Part shown: positions 23,501-36,118 of the stretch, piece by piece
Layout: each line of letters begins with the position of its first letter
Numbering within the stretch: position 1 is the first letter of the stretch
Position numbers and translations under genes: made by a program
Origin: Massospora cicadina
Taxonomy: Eukaryota; Entomophthoromycota; Entomophthoromycetes; Entomophthorales; Entomophthoraceae
Direction: 5' to 3'
Assembly (NCBI GenBank): GCA_022478985.1
Contig: JAKSZP010000016.1
Location: 124,001-188,000 of the forward strand
Length of the DNA stretch: 64,000 nt
The notes under the pieces: model-generated
What the model was told of the DNA's origin: nothing
The model's database searches: none
Seen by the model: the letters and a program-made list of their open reading frames with translations, nothing else

Positions 23501-24038
23501 AAGTAAACAAAAATTTGTCAGTATGGAGGCCATATTTAACATATATCAATACAAGTAAACTTTTTGATATCCTTGATTATGATCAACAGTACATTTCCTA
23601 TCACCTGATGTTTTTTCATGATAATGTCTTTATTAGTGAGGTTCCTAATAGAATATTAATAGTTCACTGGCAGGCAGGGTCTGTATACCAAGCAAAACTC
23701 AAGGCTCTAAACGACTTACTTCATCAATGCTTTTTATCTAACAAGCAGTATTGGGGAATTTTTAAGTTAATCTTGGTGTCAATAATCAGTTGTTCAACAG
23801 GCTTGGTTATTATCTTTTCTGAGGCAAAAAAATGCCCTCTTTAGCGTCACCATCTCAGACAACTTCTAGGTATTTTTCTTGGACGTTGTGTAATGCAAAG
23901 ATAATGCAGAAGAAGGTTACTCAACAAGGCTTATATATTTTTCTTGCTTTGAACAATATTGTTTAAAACCAGTGGAACACCTAGTGCTTAAAAAATAAAA
24001 TAAGAGGAAGCTCATAATAGAGTGGGAGTTGAACCCCA
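23501..24038 (-). pseudogene. protease-RT linker of E
   Basis: By position this is the part of E pol between protease and RT; it ends at the insertion point of element B. No family motif stands out and the frame is not continuous. An open plus-strand frame at 23515-23844 is on the opposite strand and has no sign of function. Confidence 0.5.
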
Positions 24039-25163
24039 TGTAAAAATTTATAGGTATCCTGATTATTTTTTTCCAATAACCATAATAAATTTATTACTTG
24101 CAAAGGTTCAGGTTTTGTGCAATTCTACGCGTTTTATAGTAATTGATATTTTTTTTGATAATAGTATGGTGACTATTATCCATAGTTGAATAGAAGTAAT
24201 AGATCTTGGCCCAACGCTCAGCCAGTATTTCCTCTCAAAATACTTATGATGTCTTTATTAGGGATTTGTTCCCTTGTTTGCCTAACTAAATCTATTATTA
24301 GATCCCCGTTTAATGTTTCTCTGGTTTGAAACACATCCAGCAACAATACCCAATTTGATTCAGCTTCTTCTCTGGATCCCTGCTTATAACCTTATCTTTA
24401 TCTTAAAGAGTCTCCCAATTATCACAAACAGCAATAATATCATTATAGTAAGAATATAACAAACAGATTTTGTTAACTTTACCAAGCTAATACTCTAGTA
24501 AAAGTAATGAGGTATTTAGTGATTTTTTATTATTCAATCTTTTAGGTGATATATAGTAGTGAATTTGGTGCACAGCCCTCAGTTAGCACCTCCTTGATAA
24601 AATGGCAGCCGTTGCCATTGAATTACCCTTTTTCTCATCAGCAATGGTCTTCCCCATCCTGGCTAGGATTCTGTCATTGGCAATCCTCAAGACCTAAAAC
24701 GGAAAGAGTCAGAAATTTGTCCCTAAAAAGTTTTCCTCTTGATCCAAGCAACCAACCATATTTGCAAGCGACCTTCTTTTTGTAATGGGACTAGTTACCC
24801 ATTAAGGCAGGTTGAAAAACAATTTATCAATCTGCTAATTGTAGACAGCATTACTCACATTGCAACTTACTCTTTAAATTCCCAATTGGTCAGTTATCAA
24901 CCTGACCAATCCCAATCGGTACACCTGATAGTTAATCAACTATTAGATGCCCCTATTTTATTGGTAACTCTGCCCAATGAGATCTTAAGCATTCGTCTTT
25001 ATTGATCCCAATGAATCTGACCAGGAGAATAACCTTAAATCCCCAAACAATTTTACCCCAAAAATTAGGGTCAACTGATATCCAATTAACCATAAATTAG
25101 GGTCTTATCCCCTAGCGATTCCTGGTAATCAAGCTGGCTAGAATATGGGTAAAAATCCCAACA
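24039..25163 (-). repeat. 3' LTR of element B
   Basis: 1125 bp, starting TGTTGGGATTTTTACCC on its own strand and ending in TTTTTACA. The same family as the LTRs of A and F. Just before it on the minus strand is the conserved AAAATCTAGGCAAAG stretch that also precedes the 3' LTR of A. Confidence 0.9.
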
Positions 25164-26895
25164 CTTCTCACACTTTGCCTAGATTTTCAGTAAGAAAAGG
25201 ACCAGGGTAGGAGAACACCGCTTCAGACACTCATTCAAATACTTCAGTTGCTCATGAGGAGTATGATAACCAATAATCAACACTGCTTGGGATGACCTTT
25301 GGCATGCGGCTCTCTTCCTCAGCCTCCCTGCTACCCCCTACTCAGAGCGTGGTCCCACGATCTTCTGTCATTGTGGCTGATCAATTTACTCATGAAAATA
25401 TTAATCATGGGATCTAGTTTATTCCCCATCAGGGCATATGATCCATTGTAATATTCAGGATTCTTGGTCCAGTGTCCTCAATTTCCTGATTTTCTCCTCA
25501 TCCTTGACAGGTGATTCTTGCCATCAGTGTTCATTTTGTGGCCCTATTAAGAATGCTCATTTATGTTCATCCTTGTTAATTTTCTTCTCATACCCTCTTG
25601 GCTCATATCATTCTTAATTCTTCTATGGAGAGTTTATCCCATTAATTTTGAGATTAATTTCTCTGAATTTGGAGCTTAATTGATTTCAGAGTGCATAATG
25701 TCAACTATCATATAAGTCCAACATCACCCCTCTCATCCAAACTCATATGTCAAATTCTGAGTTGCAATACCAAAAGCTGCTCAATAGTTTGTCTGATCAA
25801 AATCTTTGGCTCTTCCATCAGATGTTTCGGTCTGCGCGATGGAACCTCTTCTATGGTCCTTCCAGGACTCATACTCCTAGTCAAGTACCAGTGGCTAGTC
25901 CTTCTGTGGAATTACTGAAAAATGGTAACCAATCCCACTTTTACCAGTTTAGCATTTGTCTCATTTGAGTCACTGCCAATCCTCTTCTGTTGTCAATTAC
26001 AGAGTTAGATTTCAAAACTCACCTGGATTCAGCCCTTTTTCAGATACTCTCAACATCATCATTTAACCTCCTGATGTAATGCCTTTTGCTCTTGATCATA
26101 TATTACTCTCCAGATCGGACTTGCTTCTGGAGTTCCTCTTCCAACTAGGACAATAATACAAGCCATCTGTCTTGGCCACCAAACACACCATCAGTAAAAG
26201 TGTACATAACAAACTCCCCACACAGAATTAAGGGCCCAAGTCACCGAGACTTTATCTATGGTCTAAATTCTTCAAATTTTGAGAACATCCTAGATCAGTA
26301 TATCGCAGCTTATGCTCTTCGCTTTGCTGGCCAAGTTCTTCAAAGTTGGGCCACAAAGCTTTCAGCCTCTCTCAGTTTCCATCACTCTTTCTGCTTCAGC
26401 TTCCAAGAAGCTCATAAATGTCAATTGCAGGATGCCAATTACTCCTTGCATGATTATCTTGTTTCTGGTGCATCCCATTGGTATCTTCCGCTAATGGCTT
26501 TGATAGGGGGCATGATTTGGCAACCCCATCTAGCATCCCTTGTTCTTTGCCAGCCCATATGTCTGGTATTCTTGACGAAGACTGTTGGAAAGTGCTCAAG
26601 AGAGAGAGAGAGCTAATCTTCCAGCTCTGGTACCATATTGGGATTACTTGGGGCTATTCACTGACTGCCTCTTCTGGTAATATTGCTTCCCTCCCCACTC
26701 CATGGTATCACATTTAGCTTCTTTTGACGTCTCAATTTCCCTTCCCTTAGTCACTTTCTCGCAGGGATCTGCATCTGCTCAACAAATTTGGTTTCATGTA
26801 GGTTTAGCCCTTGCTAGCTTCCAATCACACATAGATTTTGGCAGGTTATTCACTCCTGCTGCGATCCATCCTCCCTCCCCTCAAGTGGCGACATA
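25146..26895 (+). pseudogene. antisense gene of element B (decayed)
   Basis: The frame runs opposite to gag-pol, between the 3' LTR and integrase. It opens at ATG 25146 inside the LTR (MGKNPNTSHTLPRFSVRKG) and then meets stops. A second block starts at 25747 (MSNSELQYQKLLNSLSDQ) and continues in two or three frames to TAG near 26895 (IHPPSPQVAT). Blocks include FYGPSRTHTPS, FAGQVLQSWATKL and YSLHDYLVSGASHWYLPLM. Element A has the same protein in the same place and orientation. In the best block the two differ mainly at third codon positions of the antisense frame, so it evolved as a protein gene. I recognise no domain. The 25350-25740 stretch has shared in-frame stops and may be an intron or an untranslated part. 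Transcription would have to start in the LTR. Confidence 0.7.
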
Positions 26896-27249
26896 GGCGG
26901 AATCATCAACAAATTGAGGATAATCAATAAAAAAACAATAAGTATAGGATTATTGGTTTTTCTATGTGGTATTTAACAATCTTTTCTTTCCAATATCTTA
27001 ATTTGGCTTTTATTTTTTTCCATAGGACTTGACCTTGTTTCAGTTCTGTGGTCCATCTTATTATTTTATTTCCACAAACTGGATCCTAAGTATACTTAGA
27101 CCTAACAGTTTTCTATGGTTCAGAGGGCTTACTTTTTTTAGACTTATCCATCTAGATTGGTTAGGAGGTCCTTTTTCATAATTAACCATATCATTAGGAC
27201 ATAGCCAACTTAATGGCTCAGAGGTCTTTTGGGAACTCTTTTTTTGTTA

Positions 27250-28380
27250 TTTTTAAATCAACCTATCTCTTCAAATACTTAGCATGGACTCAATGTACTA
27301 CCCTTCCATCTAAGAGGTTCTTGATGGAGTAAGCGTCCATTGCCATCAAGGCAATCAACTTGAATGGCCTGACCACAGTGCATCCAATTTGTTTCTTATC
27401 CTGAAACCATGCATATCACAATAGGCAACTCTTTCGCCTATTTGGTATTCTGATAAGGCCAGTCAGATCTTATCATCCATCATTTTCTCTCATATTATTT
27501 CTTCAAAAAGTATTGAATGCTAGCAATTGCATTTTAATCAAGGTATTCACCAGTCAATTCAGGTACTTCTCAGTACTCATCCCCAATGTTAGTTCCATCA
27601 CCACATATAAAATAGGTGGTAACAAGGCCTTCCTTCATTATAGCAACTCAAATGGCATTTTTCCTGTTGCCATATGATGACTTATATTGTAGGAGAATGT
27701 CACCAAACTAAGGTACGTTCCCCACACAGAAGTTCTTCCTGTGACCAGCTTCCTCAGCATCTAGGCCAGCGTTCCATTAACTCGTTCCACCAGTCCGTTT
27801 GTCGCCAGGTGGTAGGGTACAGAAATAATACTCATATCCCCATTATTTCATTTAATCATGAGATCACATAATATGTGAAATTCGTTCCATTGTCACTCAG
27901 CAGGACCTGCAGGCATCCATGTCAATATACTACTTGATCCCAGGATGAACTATGTGGTACTGGTAGTGTCTACTCTTGCCAGGGCCTTCATCTCAACCCA
28001 TCTCATCAGATGATCAATCACAATTATAATGTATTTGACTCCTCCTGTGCTCATCATCAGCGGTCCCATTATGTCAATGGACACCACTTGCCAAGAATAT
28101 CAATGACGGACCAGTCAGTATGCAGTCATATTCTTATGTGGCTTATGCAACTGTCACTTCACACAGAAAGCTAGGTAGTCGGTGACATCATAGTTGATTG
28201 GCTCCCAATAGTAGTACTGGTGAATACGGTCAGTCATTTTTCTCAAGCCTCCATGCCCAACAACCTTATGAGCAGCTTGATAAAAGCTGCTTTCTGACAG
28301 CTTTGGGAATAGTAACCGCTTCCCATTAATCATATTAAAAACATGTATATCCATGGTCTAGGTGTTTTCCATTGCTTTTT
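27250..28380 (-). pseudogene. integrase of element B
   Basis: The zinc-binding start is in the open piece 28154-28354 (HKVVGHGGLRKMTDRIHQ, then a Cys pair region degraded to AFCVK). The core follows in broken frames: SIDIMGPLMMSTGGVKYI near 28030-28075 with the first catalytic Asp, and LLSDNGTNF at about 27881-27901 with the second. Both Asp residues are present here but are Asn in element A. Stops and shifts after this leave the rest only as fragments toward 27250. Confidence 0.8.
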
Positions 28381-28589
28381 GAAGCGCACCTTGGATTTCT
28401 TGTGGCTCGTTCCCAATTTCTACATTAACCATTCTCTGATATAACTCATCCGCCTGCTGGTATACCATTTGGACCATTGGTAGCTGCAATAAGCCATCCA
28501 CATTCTGATGAGAATCCTCCACTCAGTAGACAATTTCAGAATCATAAGCCTGTAACTTCAATGCCCATTGGGCCAGTCATCCTTCTGGT

Positions 28590-28860
28590 TCTCACAAATT
28601 GTGAAGCCAATGCAATGAGGAGTGTCCATCACCACTTTGAAGTGCATTCTGTGGATGTACACCCAAAACTTATTACAGGCATAAATGACCACAAGGCATT
28701 CATGCTCAGTTATGGTGTAATCCTCTCAGCGGCTGAGAGTGTCCAGCTCACATACGCCACTGGATGTTTATCCACAAGTTCATCTACTTAACTCAATATG
28801 GCGCCAATTGACATCAACAAATCATTGTTTTTATATTAAATTCTCAATCAAAATTCGGAT
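28590..28860 (-). pseudogene. RNase H domain of element B
   Basis: On the minus strand, frames give TLSAAER and TEHECLVVIYAC-like peptides, the same blocks that element A shows more cleanly at 40856-41116. It lies between RT and integrase as expected. It is frameshifted near the TLSAAE block. Confidence 0.65.
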
Positions 28861-30110
28861 ATTTCAAAATCAGAGAATATATCGGGTACTGGAGTAACTT
28901 ATTGAAGAAACATTGGGCCTCTTCACTCTAAATAAATCTTTTCATTGGATCCTTCAACAGATGGAATAAGGTCTCGGCGACTTTGACAAAATCCTGAATA
29001 AATCTTCTATAGTATCTGACATATCAAGGAACACTTGAATATCTCAGAAACTCTTTGGCACAGCCATTTGCTCTATTGCTTTGATCTTCTGGGCTTGCAA
29101 CTGCAGTACACTAGAGTTGATCATGAATCTCAGATATTCAAACTCTTTTCTTTAAGAAAGACTACATTCCTCAGCTTAATCTTTAGGTTGCACGTGGGCA
29201 GTTTCTTGAATACTTCTTTCAAGTGGTGTAAATGGTCAGTAAACGTCCTACTGAACACATTGATATAGTCCAAATACACCAGGACGCATGACAACTTCAA
29301 ATTATTTAGTATTGCGTCCGTGGCCCTCTAGAACGTTACAGGCGCGTTTTATAGCCCTGGGGAATCCTTGTCAGTTGATATAGCCCCTGCGCGGTGTTAA
29401 TCACACTTTTTTGGTCTTCTCATGGCAAATCGATTTGCAAATATCCCAATATCAGATCCATCACAGAGAAATACTTCTCTTCCTCAATTTATCCAGTGCA
29501 TCGTTAATTCTTAGTAGAGGATATGAATTCTTCTCTAAATCTTATTCAGCTTCTGGTAATCGATCACCACCTGATTATAGCCATCCTTTTTCTTCACAAA
29601 AAGAATTGAACTCTCCCAGGGACTTGATGACAGAACTAGAAGCCTATGCTTCACTAGTTTTCTAATTTCTTCTTCAACTACAGCTTTGGCTGCCTTTGAT
29701 TGTCAAATTGGTCTCATCTTTTTTTTAGTACTAGATGGTCCTAAATTGGTCTCATCTTGATCAGCAAATTTTCCCTGTTATCAAATATGTGGATCACATC
29801 TCATGCGCATCCCAAATTGTAGTCATCTTGGGCAAAATTTTCCCAATACTTTAAAACAATTTGAGCTCCTCCTCTTGCTGTACTTCCGTCAGATCAGCGA
29901 GTTGCTCTTAATCAATCAATTGGTTGATACTCTCGGTTACCCTGCTAATAATTCCATTTTATAAAGGATCCCAAAGTCATAATTCCTCAGTTTGGCCGTT
30001 GGAATTAGATGAACGAACATGACAATTTGATTTTTCTCAATCTTCATTGGTTTTCACTTAAATTCGCCAGGAGAACTCAAATTTCTATATGGCCAGATAT
30101 AATTCCAGGA
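28860..30110 (-). pseudogene. reverse transcriptase of element B
   Basis: The catalytic block at 29265-29276 reads YLDY (context VLVYLDYINVF); the second Asp of YLDD has become Tyr, which would inactivate the enzyme. The upstream part carries the micro-insertion at 29705-29758. Flanking blocks match A (for example the Lys-rich NKKDG start and the GYYRRF end) but need several frames. Confidence 0.8.
29705..29758 (-). mobile_element. 22-bp micro-insertion with perfect 16-bp duplication, in B
   Basis: AAATTGGTCTCATCTT at 29705-29720 recurs exactly at 29743-29758. The 22-bp insert between them reads on the minus strand AGGACCATCTAGTACT followed by A6. It shares CCATCTARTACTAAAA with the insert at 9846-9890. 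Because it lies in B, this family was active after B landed. Confidence 0.7.
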
Positions 30111-30299
30111 GCCACCTAAGGCTCTACTATGGACTTCTTATGGGGGCTTCTGACCTCCCCATACAGCTGCTCCAGTATCTCTAATGTTAACCCCATGTCA
30201 ACTATCATTTGTGATCCTGGCGGTATGGTTTTCACAATTTTGCTCCTCAGTGAAATTACCCAATTTTCAAGGCTTTCTATCAGAATTTTTCATCACTTC

Positions 30300-31139
30300 C
30301 GGTCAACTAGTTAGTATTGAATGTGGATAAAGCTGCCATTGTATATCAAGTTGATGAGTTTTTTCTCCTAATCAGTGGAGCTTCCCCATCCTTCTGATGG
30401 ACCAATGGTAACGTCTGACCCAATTTGGTCAATGTATAATCCTCAAAGTTACATTTAACTCCATACTTCCATAGAAATTTTGTCCCAGTCAGAATGTCAT
30501 AGTTTTGGTTGGCCAAAACTATTTCTGGCACAGATACCACCAAGGATCTGAATCAAAGTGGTAAAGTGCTATGTGCTCCAGAAGAGATAATGGTATTTTG
30601 CCTGACTGTTCAGTATTCTTACTTATGTTCTAAATCAGGTGAGATCTTCATCCTTTTCACCAGCTTGGTCAAAACAATATTTAATGGCTCTACCTTCAAC
30701 AATCGCGCTCACCTGTATTCAATCTACTAGTATATCTATATCTGTACACTTGAAGTATTGTATGATAGTGTTTACTGAGTGTATAGCAGAATTATTAGCC
30801 AAGTTGAGGGTGTGAATGATTTGTACTGATAAATCAGTAAATGATTCCTTTATCACACTGTGGGGATTGACAGGTTTGCCTCATCTAATCGAATTATGGT
30901 CAATTCATCAGGATTATCTGTAGCTCGAATATTGTCCACTAGTTGCAGGCATTTGGCTGGGCAATTTCTTTGATTATCTCAGGGTTGATCCCCTTTGCCC
31001 TGGATCTTGTTGCCACGTTCCCATCCAAATTGACCACTTGATACAGTTGATCCTGTACGTCTTCATCCACAAACAGATCACTGATATTGATTTCCTCATG
31101 CATAATATTGGGAGTAAGAGGCTTCTTCACATCTCTAGA
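30300..31139 (-). pseudogene. protease region of element B
   Basis: The open piece 30939-31130 (EEINISDLFVDEDVQDQLYQ) matches the stretch between knuckle and protease in A. The protease follows: near 30650-30720 the active-site block is damaged by substitutions and small deletions, and 30346-30543 holds the C-terminal part (LANQNYDILTGTKFL), corresponding to the flap and ILG region of retropepsins. Confidence 0.7.
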
Positions 31140-32425
31140 CTGTTCCCCGTTTAGGCCACAGGCCCTTTTCCCGACTTTTTTGTGGTTGCAGACTCTTTTG
31201 CTTGGACCACTTTAATTTGACCTTTTGGTTTTTTGCAATTTACAGCAATTTGTCCCTTTCCTCCACATTGGTAACAGACTTTCTCCTTCTTATTAATATG
31301 TCTGAAGACTTCATGCTTATTCCCTGGCACAGTTCAGTTGTTCATCTCCTTAGCACCCTCGTTTCCCTATGTGGGATTCAAATTTCATACTGGGTTTGAT
31401 TTGAAACTTCTGTTTGGGGCATTGAAAGTTGCTCCCAAGATTTTAACTTGTCTACCATCTGATAGGTAGTAATTTCCATTATGAACATAGAAGACATCAT
31501 TTGTGCAAATCATGTTAGGGCCAAAAGGCCGCTTGTAACGGACTTCTGGCATTAAAATCATCCAGCACCTTCACTACTACCAGAATTTGCGAATCCTGGT
31601 AGAAACAATCAGCGAAGCTTGCTAATGATTCATCTTTATGGAATTGGATGTCAATAAACTCTTGTTATTGCTTTGAGATGCGCATCGTGCTTCCAAATTC
31701 CTTCATAATGGCCACTTTGGCCTCTGCATATGACCAGTTGTCCCCCTCCAGGTGGGGAAAAACTAGGTTTTGACAATTGGTATCTAGGCAATTCATCACC
31801 ATCAATGATTTTAATGTTCACCATATCCGTACAGTGTCATAGCAAACAATTGGAAAAATGCTGTGGCGTTATCACAATGGAAAATCAGTAATTTTAGTGT
31901 TGCCTTGAATTCCTCTGAGGTTTTTCTAACCAACTCTCTAGGTTCAGCTAATCATAACACTTGGGGATGATTTCAGGCGTCATCTCCAAAATAGCGGTAA
32001 AAGCAGGCAGCATGTTTCTTGGGGTAGTCATCTTCCCAATTATCATATGGGAGTTCTTTCTTTAGCGTTGGTTGCCATATATGGCTCACAACCACGCTAG
32101 TAAGTCTTTAAATCCTAATCTGTTTAATCATCTACTCTATATTTTCGCTAATTGCTCTTAAATGATCATGATTTGCTTCACACTCCATTTTCAGAAAGAC
32201 TTCTCGAATTAAGTCCCCTTCTTTCTTCTTTAATGATGTCACTTTTCCAAGTAACTCATTCCTGAAACAAGCAAAACTATTGATCCTCTAACCATCTTGG
32301 CTTCTCTTTTTCCAAGGATGGGAATTCTCAATGATCCGCTTAGTTCAGGGCGTTCTAATTAATGGTTGACAACTCCATCCATAATTTTCTTGTGTCATCT
32401 TTATATGACATCACTTCAAAGTTTT
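31140..32425 (-). pseudogene. gag of element B
   Basis: A zinc knuckle lies at 31235-31276, reading CYQCGGKGQIAVNC; the His of CCHC is Gln here. Upstream on the minus strand, peptides match element A gag (capsid end with SLASFADCFYQD-like sequence near 31590-31640, and the NCLDTNCQNLVF-like block near 31760-31790). Frames change several times. A gag start near 32400 is expected from A. Confidence 0.75.
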
Positions 32426-32440
32426 TCTACTCAACTGTAC

Positions 32441-32457
32441 CCCTGTAGTGAGCACCA
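32441..32457 (-). promoter_or_regulatory. tRNA primer-binding site of B
   Basis: On the minus strand it reads TGGTGCTCACTACAGGG, three bases inside the 5' LTR end. Identical to the site of A. Confidence 0.85.
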
Positions 32458-32460
32458 CTA

Positions 32461-33591
32461 TGTAAAAATTTATAGATCTCCTGATTATTTTCAGCCAATA
32501 ACCCCTCTAAATTTATTGCATGCACAGATTCAGGTTTTGTGAAATTCTCCTCGTTATATAGTAGTTGATATAATCATTTGATAATAGCATGGCAACTATT
32601 AACCATAGTTGAATGGAAGTATTATTTCTCATCCCAACGCTCAGCCAATATTTCATTTCAAAATACTTATGATGTCTTGAATAGGGATTAGTTCCCTTGT
32701 ACCGCCTAACTCAATCTACTATTAGATCCCCGTTTAATGTTTCTCTATTTTGACACACAGTCAGAAGCAATCCTTAATTTTATTCAGCTTCTTCTCTGGA
32801 TCCCTGCTCAGATCCTTACTCTTTATCTTAAAGAGTCTCCCAATTATCACAAACAGCAATAATATCCCTGAGAAAGAATAGAACAAATAGATTCTGATAA
32901 AGTTTACTAAGCCAATACTCTAGTAAAAGTGATGAGGTATTTAGTGATTTTTTATTAGTGAATTTTTTTTAAAGTTTATAGTAGGGAATTCTGCGCCCAA
33001 CCCCCAGTTGGCACCTCCTTGACATAACGGCAGCCGTTGCCATTGAATTACCCATCCTTGTCTCAGCATCAATGGTATTCCCCATCCTGGTTAGGATTCT
33101 GTCATTGGACATCATCAAGACCTAAAACGGAAAGAGTCATAAATTGTGTCCCTAAAGTTTTCCTCTCAATCCAAGCGAACTAACCATATTTGCAAGCGAC
33201 CTGCTTATGTATTGGTATTTGTTACCCATTAAGGCAGGTTGCAAAACAACTGATTGATTTTTTAGTTGTAGGTGACATTACTCGCCTTGCAACTTACTCC
33301 TTAAATTTCTAATTGGTCAGTGATAATACCTGATTAATCCCATTTGGTACACCTGATAGTTAATTAACTATCAGATGCCACTATTTTGTCAGCAACTCTG
33401 CCCTATGAGATCTTAAGCATTCGTCTTGATTGGTCCCAACGGATCTGACCAGGCGAATAACCTAAAATCCCCTGAACATAGTTACCTCAAAATCAGGGTC
33501 AACCAATTTCCAATTCACCTCGCATTAAAGAATTATCCCCTAGTGATCTTTGGTAATCTAGCCGGCTGGGAATACGGGCAAAATCCAAACA
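32461..33591 (-). repeat. 5' LTR of element B
   Basis: 1131 bp, starting TGTTTGGATTTTGCCC on its own strand and ending TTTTTACA. It contains a perfect 22-bp palindrome at 33353-33374 (CTGATAGTTAA and its reverse complement), also present with small changes in the LTRs of A and F. Confidence 0.9.
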
Positions 33592-33880
33592 CCTCAGTTT
33601 CATGTTGATTATTCTGTCATACTCAATCATAAACTGAGTTCCAATGAGCATATCGTAATTATTGTTATTTAAGGCCACAATGGGTGCCAATAGGATAAGC
33701 TTCACAATTTAAATGGGTAAGGATGAATATGCCCCAATATCGTGGTTACTAATTGGACCTGCAGTTCCATACTCTTGGGAGTATTCCAAGACAGGTGCCA
33801 GCAAATTATTTTGATAAGCTTTGCTGATATGACATTGGTCAGTGAACCAGAGTAAAAATGGCCATAACCCGTACCTTCTG
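33592..33880 (-). pseudogene. protease of element E
   Basis: Immediately right of element B. On the minus strand the active-site region near 33820-33860 reads like SGSLTNVISAKLI after a frameshift, a damaged DSGS-type retropepsin site. The open piece 33499-33705 gives IVALNNNNYDMLIGTQFM, the conserved C-terminal block. The rest of pol continues left of B. Confidence 0.7.
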
Positions 33881-35204
33881 AATGAAGACCTCTATGTTGT
33901 TTATAGCTTTACCAAAGTTAAGTGGGAGAGCCACAATCACATTAAGATGGAAAGTGAAGGTATGTTTTTTAGCTGTCATAGGATATCTCTCCTTGATGGA
34001 TTGCAAGGTATGAACATACTAAATAGGTCATATTAACAAGGCAATCAACTGTTCAAAATCACTAGCAGTATCAATAACCTCAGGGAACCCCATGACTTGA
34101 CTAATAAGTTTCATCAGAAATCATTGCCTCATCTAATCCTTCAGCCTTTAGCCCTTCTGGAATTTTAACTTCAATTGGCTCTAAGACATAATATTCCAAC
34201 ATCTTCATAATTTACTTCAGCTTCTTCAATTAAAGATTTAAATATATATCAGATGAGCAATATAAGAGGGGGCAGATTCAGACACGTTGGATTCGTCAGA
34301 AATAGGGTGCTTGTTCCTACGTTGATAAAATTCTTCACTGCTCTCCAGTTTTAGCTCTCTTCTTATGACACACTTTGTCAATATGCTCGACCTTATTGCA
34401 GTAGGTGCACTTAGGGCGCTCAGCTTGCTTTGGCTTTTGATCTAAATGGTCAAGATTCAGGGTTTCAACACAAATCCTCAGGAAGTCTCAAGTTTATGGA
34501 AATTGGCAACAATTAGAGACTTCTTGATATATGAACATTATAAAAGTAATTTTTCACTGAGGTGATGTTCATATCTAAGGAAGGGTGGGAAGCCAATCCA
34601 CTCGTGATGCCAACAATGGCGGTATAAAGAGTTAACACCTTAAATAATAATAACGTCTGGGCTTCTGTGCAGAACTAATCAGAAAAGGTGGAAACTATAC
34701 TCCCTTTAGCATGCTTATGCGCATTAAGGCCTGTTTTTCATGCCTAAACTCTTCTTTGAGATGATCTAATCAATAACCACTTCCTTAACCTCCGCCCAGG
34801 TACTAAGAGTAACTGAATGAAGAACAAATTCTTGAGCCATGAGACTTAGGAAGGAGAGAATTTGTTTGACTTTCTAGTGATTAGTCACCCTTCTATGGAA
34901 GATTCATGAATTTATAGAATTGAAGCAATGCTACTTTCTCCAGGGGTAAACTTGTCTTTAATTGTGGTTTAGAAATTTCACAAGGTCACTCTCATGAGGG
35001 CATGGAAATCAGTAGCATTGTGTTCCATAAAGTCTGATTGAAAGTCCATCAGTTTAAAGGAGCGAGAAAGCCAATCAATTTTCTCTTGGATAGTCTCAAT
35101 CCTGGTTTCCGTGGCTTCAAAGGGCTTTTGAAAGGCGGATTCACAATTAGTCATTCTAGACTCTATCACAAGCCTATGAGTCATAAGTTCTTCAACCTTG
35201 CTTA
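33881..35204 (-). pseudogene. gag of element E, C-terminal part
   Basis: A CCHC zinc knuckle lies at 34368-34409 (CTYCNKVEHIDKVC), intact at all four metal ligands. Upstream on the minus strand, 34978-35184 (MTHRLVIESRMTNCESAFQK) is a helical stretch near the middle of gag. The order and sequence match G gag. The frame is cut at 35204 by solo LTR F and resumes at 45983. Confidence 0.75.
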
Positions 35205-36118
35205 TGTTAAAAATTTATGGGGTTCTGTTTATTCTTGGCTAATAACCCCTAAATTAATTAACTGCACAGGTTTGTTGTTGTGCAATTCTCCACGTCGTCT
35301 TATAGTAAAGTGTATTTGTTTGATAATAGTAAGGAGGCTATTATCTGTAGTTAAATAAAGTACTAGTACTGGGTCCAACTTTGACCTGAAATCCTCCTCA
35401 AAATACGTAAGATGTCCACAATAGGGATTCTTTTTTTATACCCCCTATATTAAAGAATGCTCAGATCCTCGTTTATGGCTTCTCTCTGGTTACACACAGT
35501 TGGCAGCAATCTGTAATTCAGTTCAGCTTTACTTCTCTAAATCCACGCTCAGATCCTTAATATTTTTCTTAAAGAGTCTCTCAAGTAAAGCACACAGAAA
35601 TGATAATATGAGAAAGAATAAAACTCAAGGATTTTGTTATGATATTAAATACTTGTAAAAGTGCAAAGTATTTCAGTGTATAAGTATATTTATAAAGTAA
35701 ATTCTTAGGGAAATTTTCAGTGAGAATTCGGCGCTCAACCCTCAGTTGGCACCTCATTGATGAAATAGCAGCCGTTGCCATTGAATTACACTGACAAGCA
35801 TGAGAGAGGGTTTTCTATCCTGGCTAGGATTCCGTCATTAAACATCCTTTTGACCTAAAATGGAAAGAGTTGGAAAGCGTGTCCCTAACATTTTCCTCTC
35901 AATCCCAGAGAACCAACCATATTTGGCAAGCGGCCTGCTTAGGTAATGTGACTAGTTACCCACTAATTCAGGGAATGAACCAAATAATTGATTCACTAGT
36001 TACACGTGGAATTACTCACCTTGCAACTTGATTTTAAATTCCCAATAGGTTGGTGATGGAACCTGACTGATCTTAATCGGTACACCTGATAGTTAATCAT
36101 TAATTAACTATAAGATGC
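35205..36118 (-). repeat. solo LTR F, first segment
   Basis: An LTR of the A/B family, TGTTAAAAATTTATGG at its left end, inserted in E gag. It is interrupted by element A at 36119 and resumes at 45763. The joined length is about 1129 bp, the same as the LTRs of B. GCTTA (35200-35204) and GCTTT (45978-45982) give a 4-of-5 target duplication. Confidence 0.85.

Larger units (their letters stand above)
24039..33591 (-). mobile_element. Ty3/gypsy element B, complete and nested in E
   Basis: A 9.55-kb element with both LTRs (24039-25163 and 32461-33591), TG/CA ends, and flanks CCCCA (24034-24038) and CCTCA (33592-33596), a 4-of-5 target duplication differing by one C/T. On the minus strand: primer site, gag with a zinc knuckle, protease, RT, RNase H, integrase, then a 2-kb 3' region with an antisense reading frame. 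It is the same family as A and solo LTR F. All sense genes carry stops and frameshifts. Confidence 0.93.

Noticed and set aside
23515..23844. 109-codon plus-strand frame as a gene
   Set aside because: It lies opposite the pol region of E, has no domain or start context, and fits chance in AT-rich DNA.
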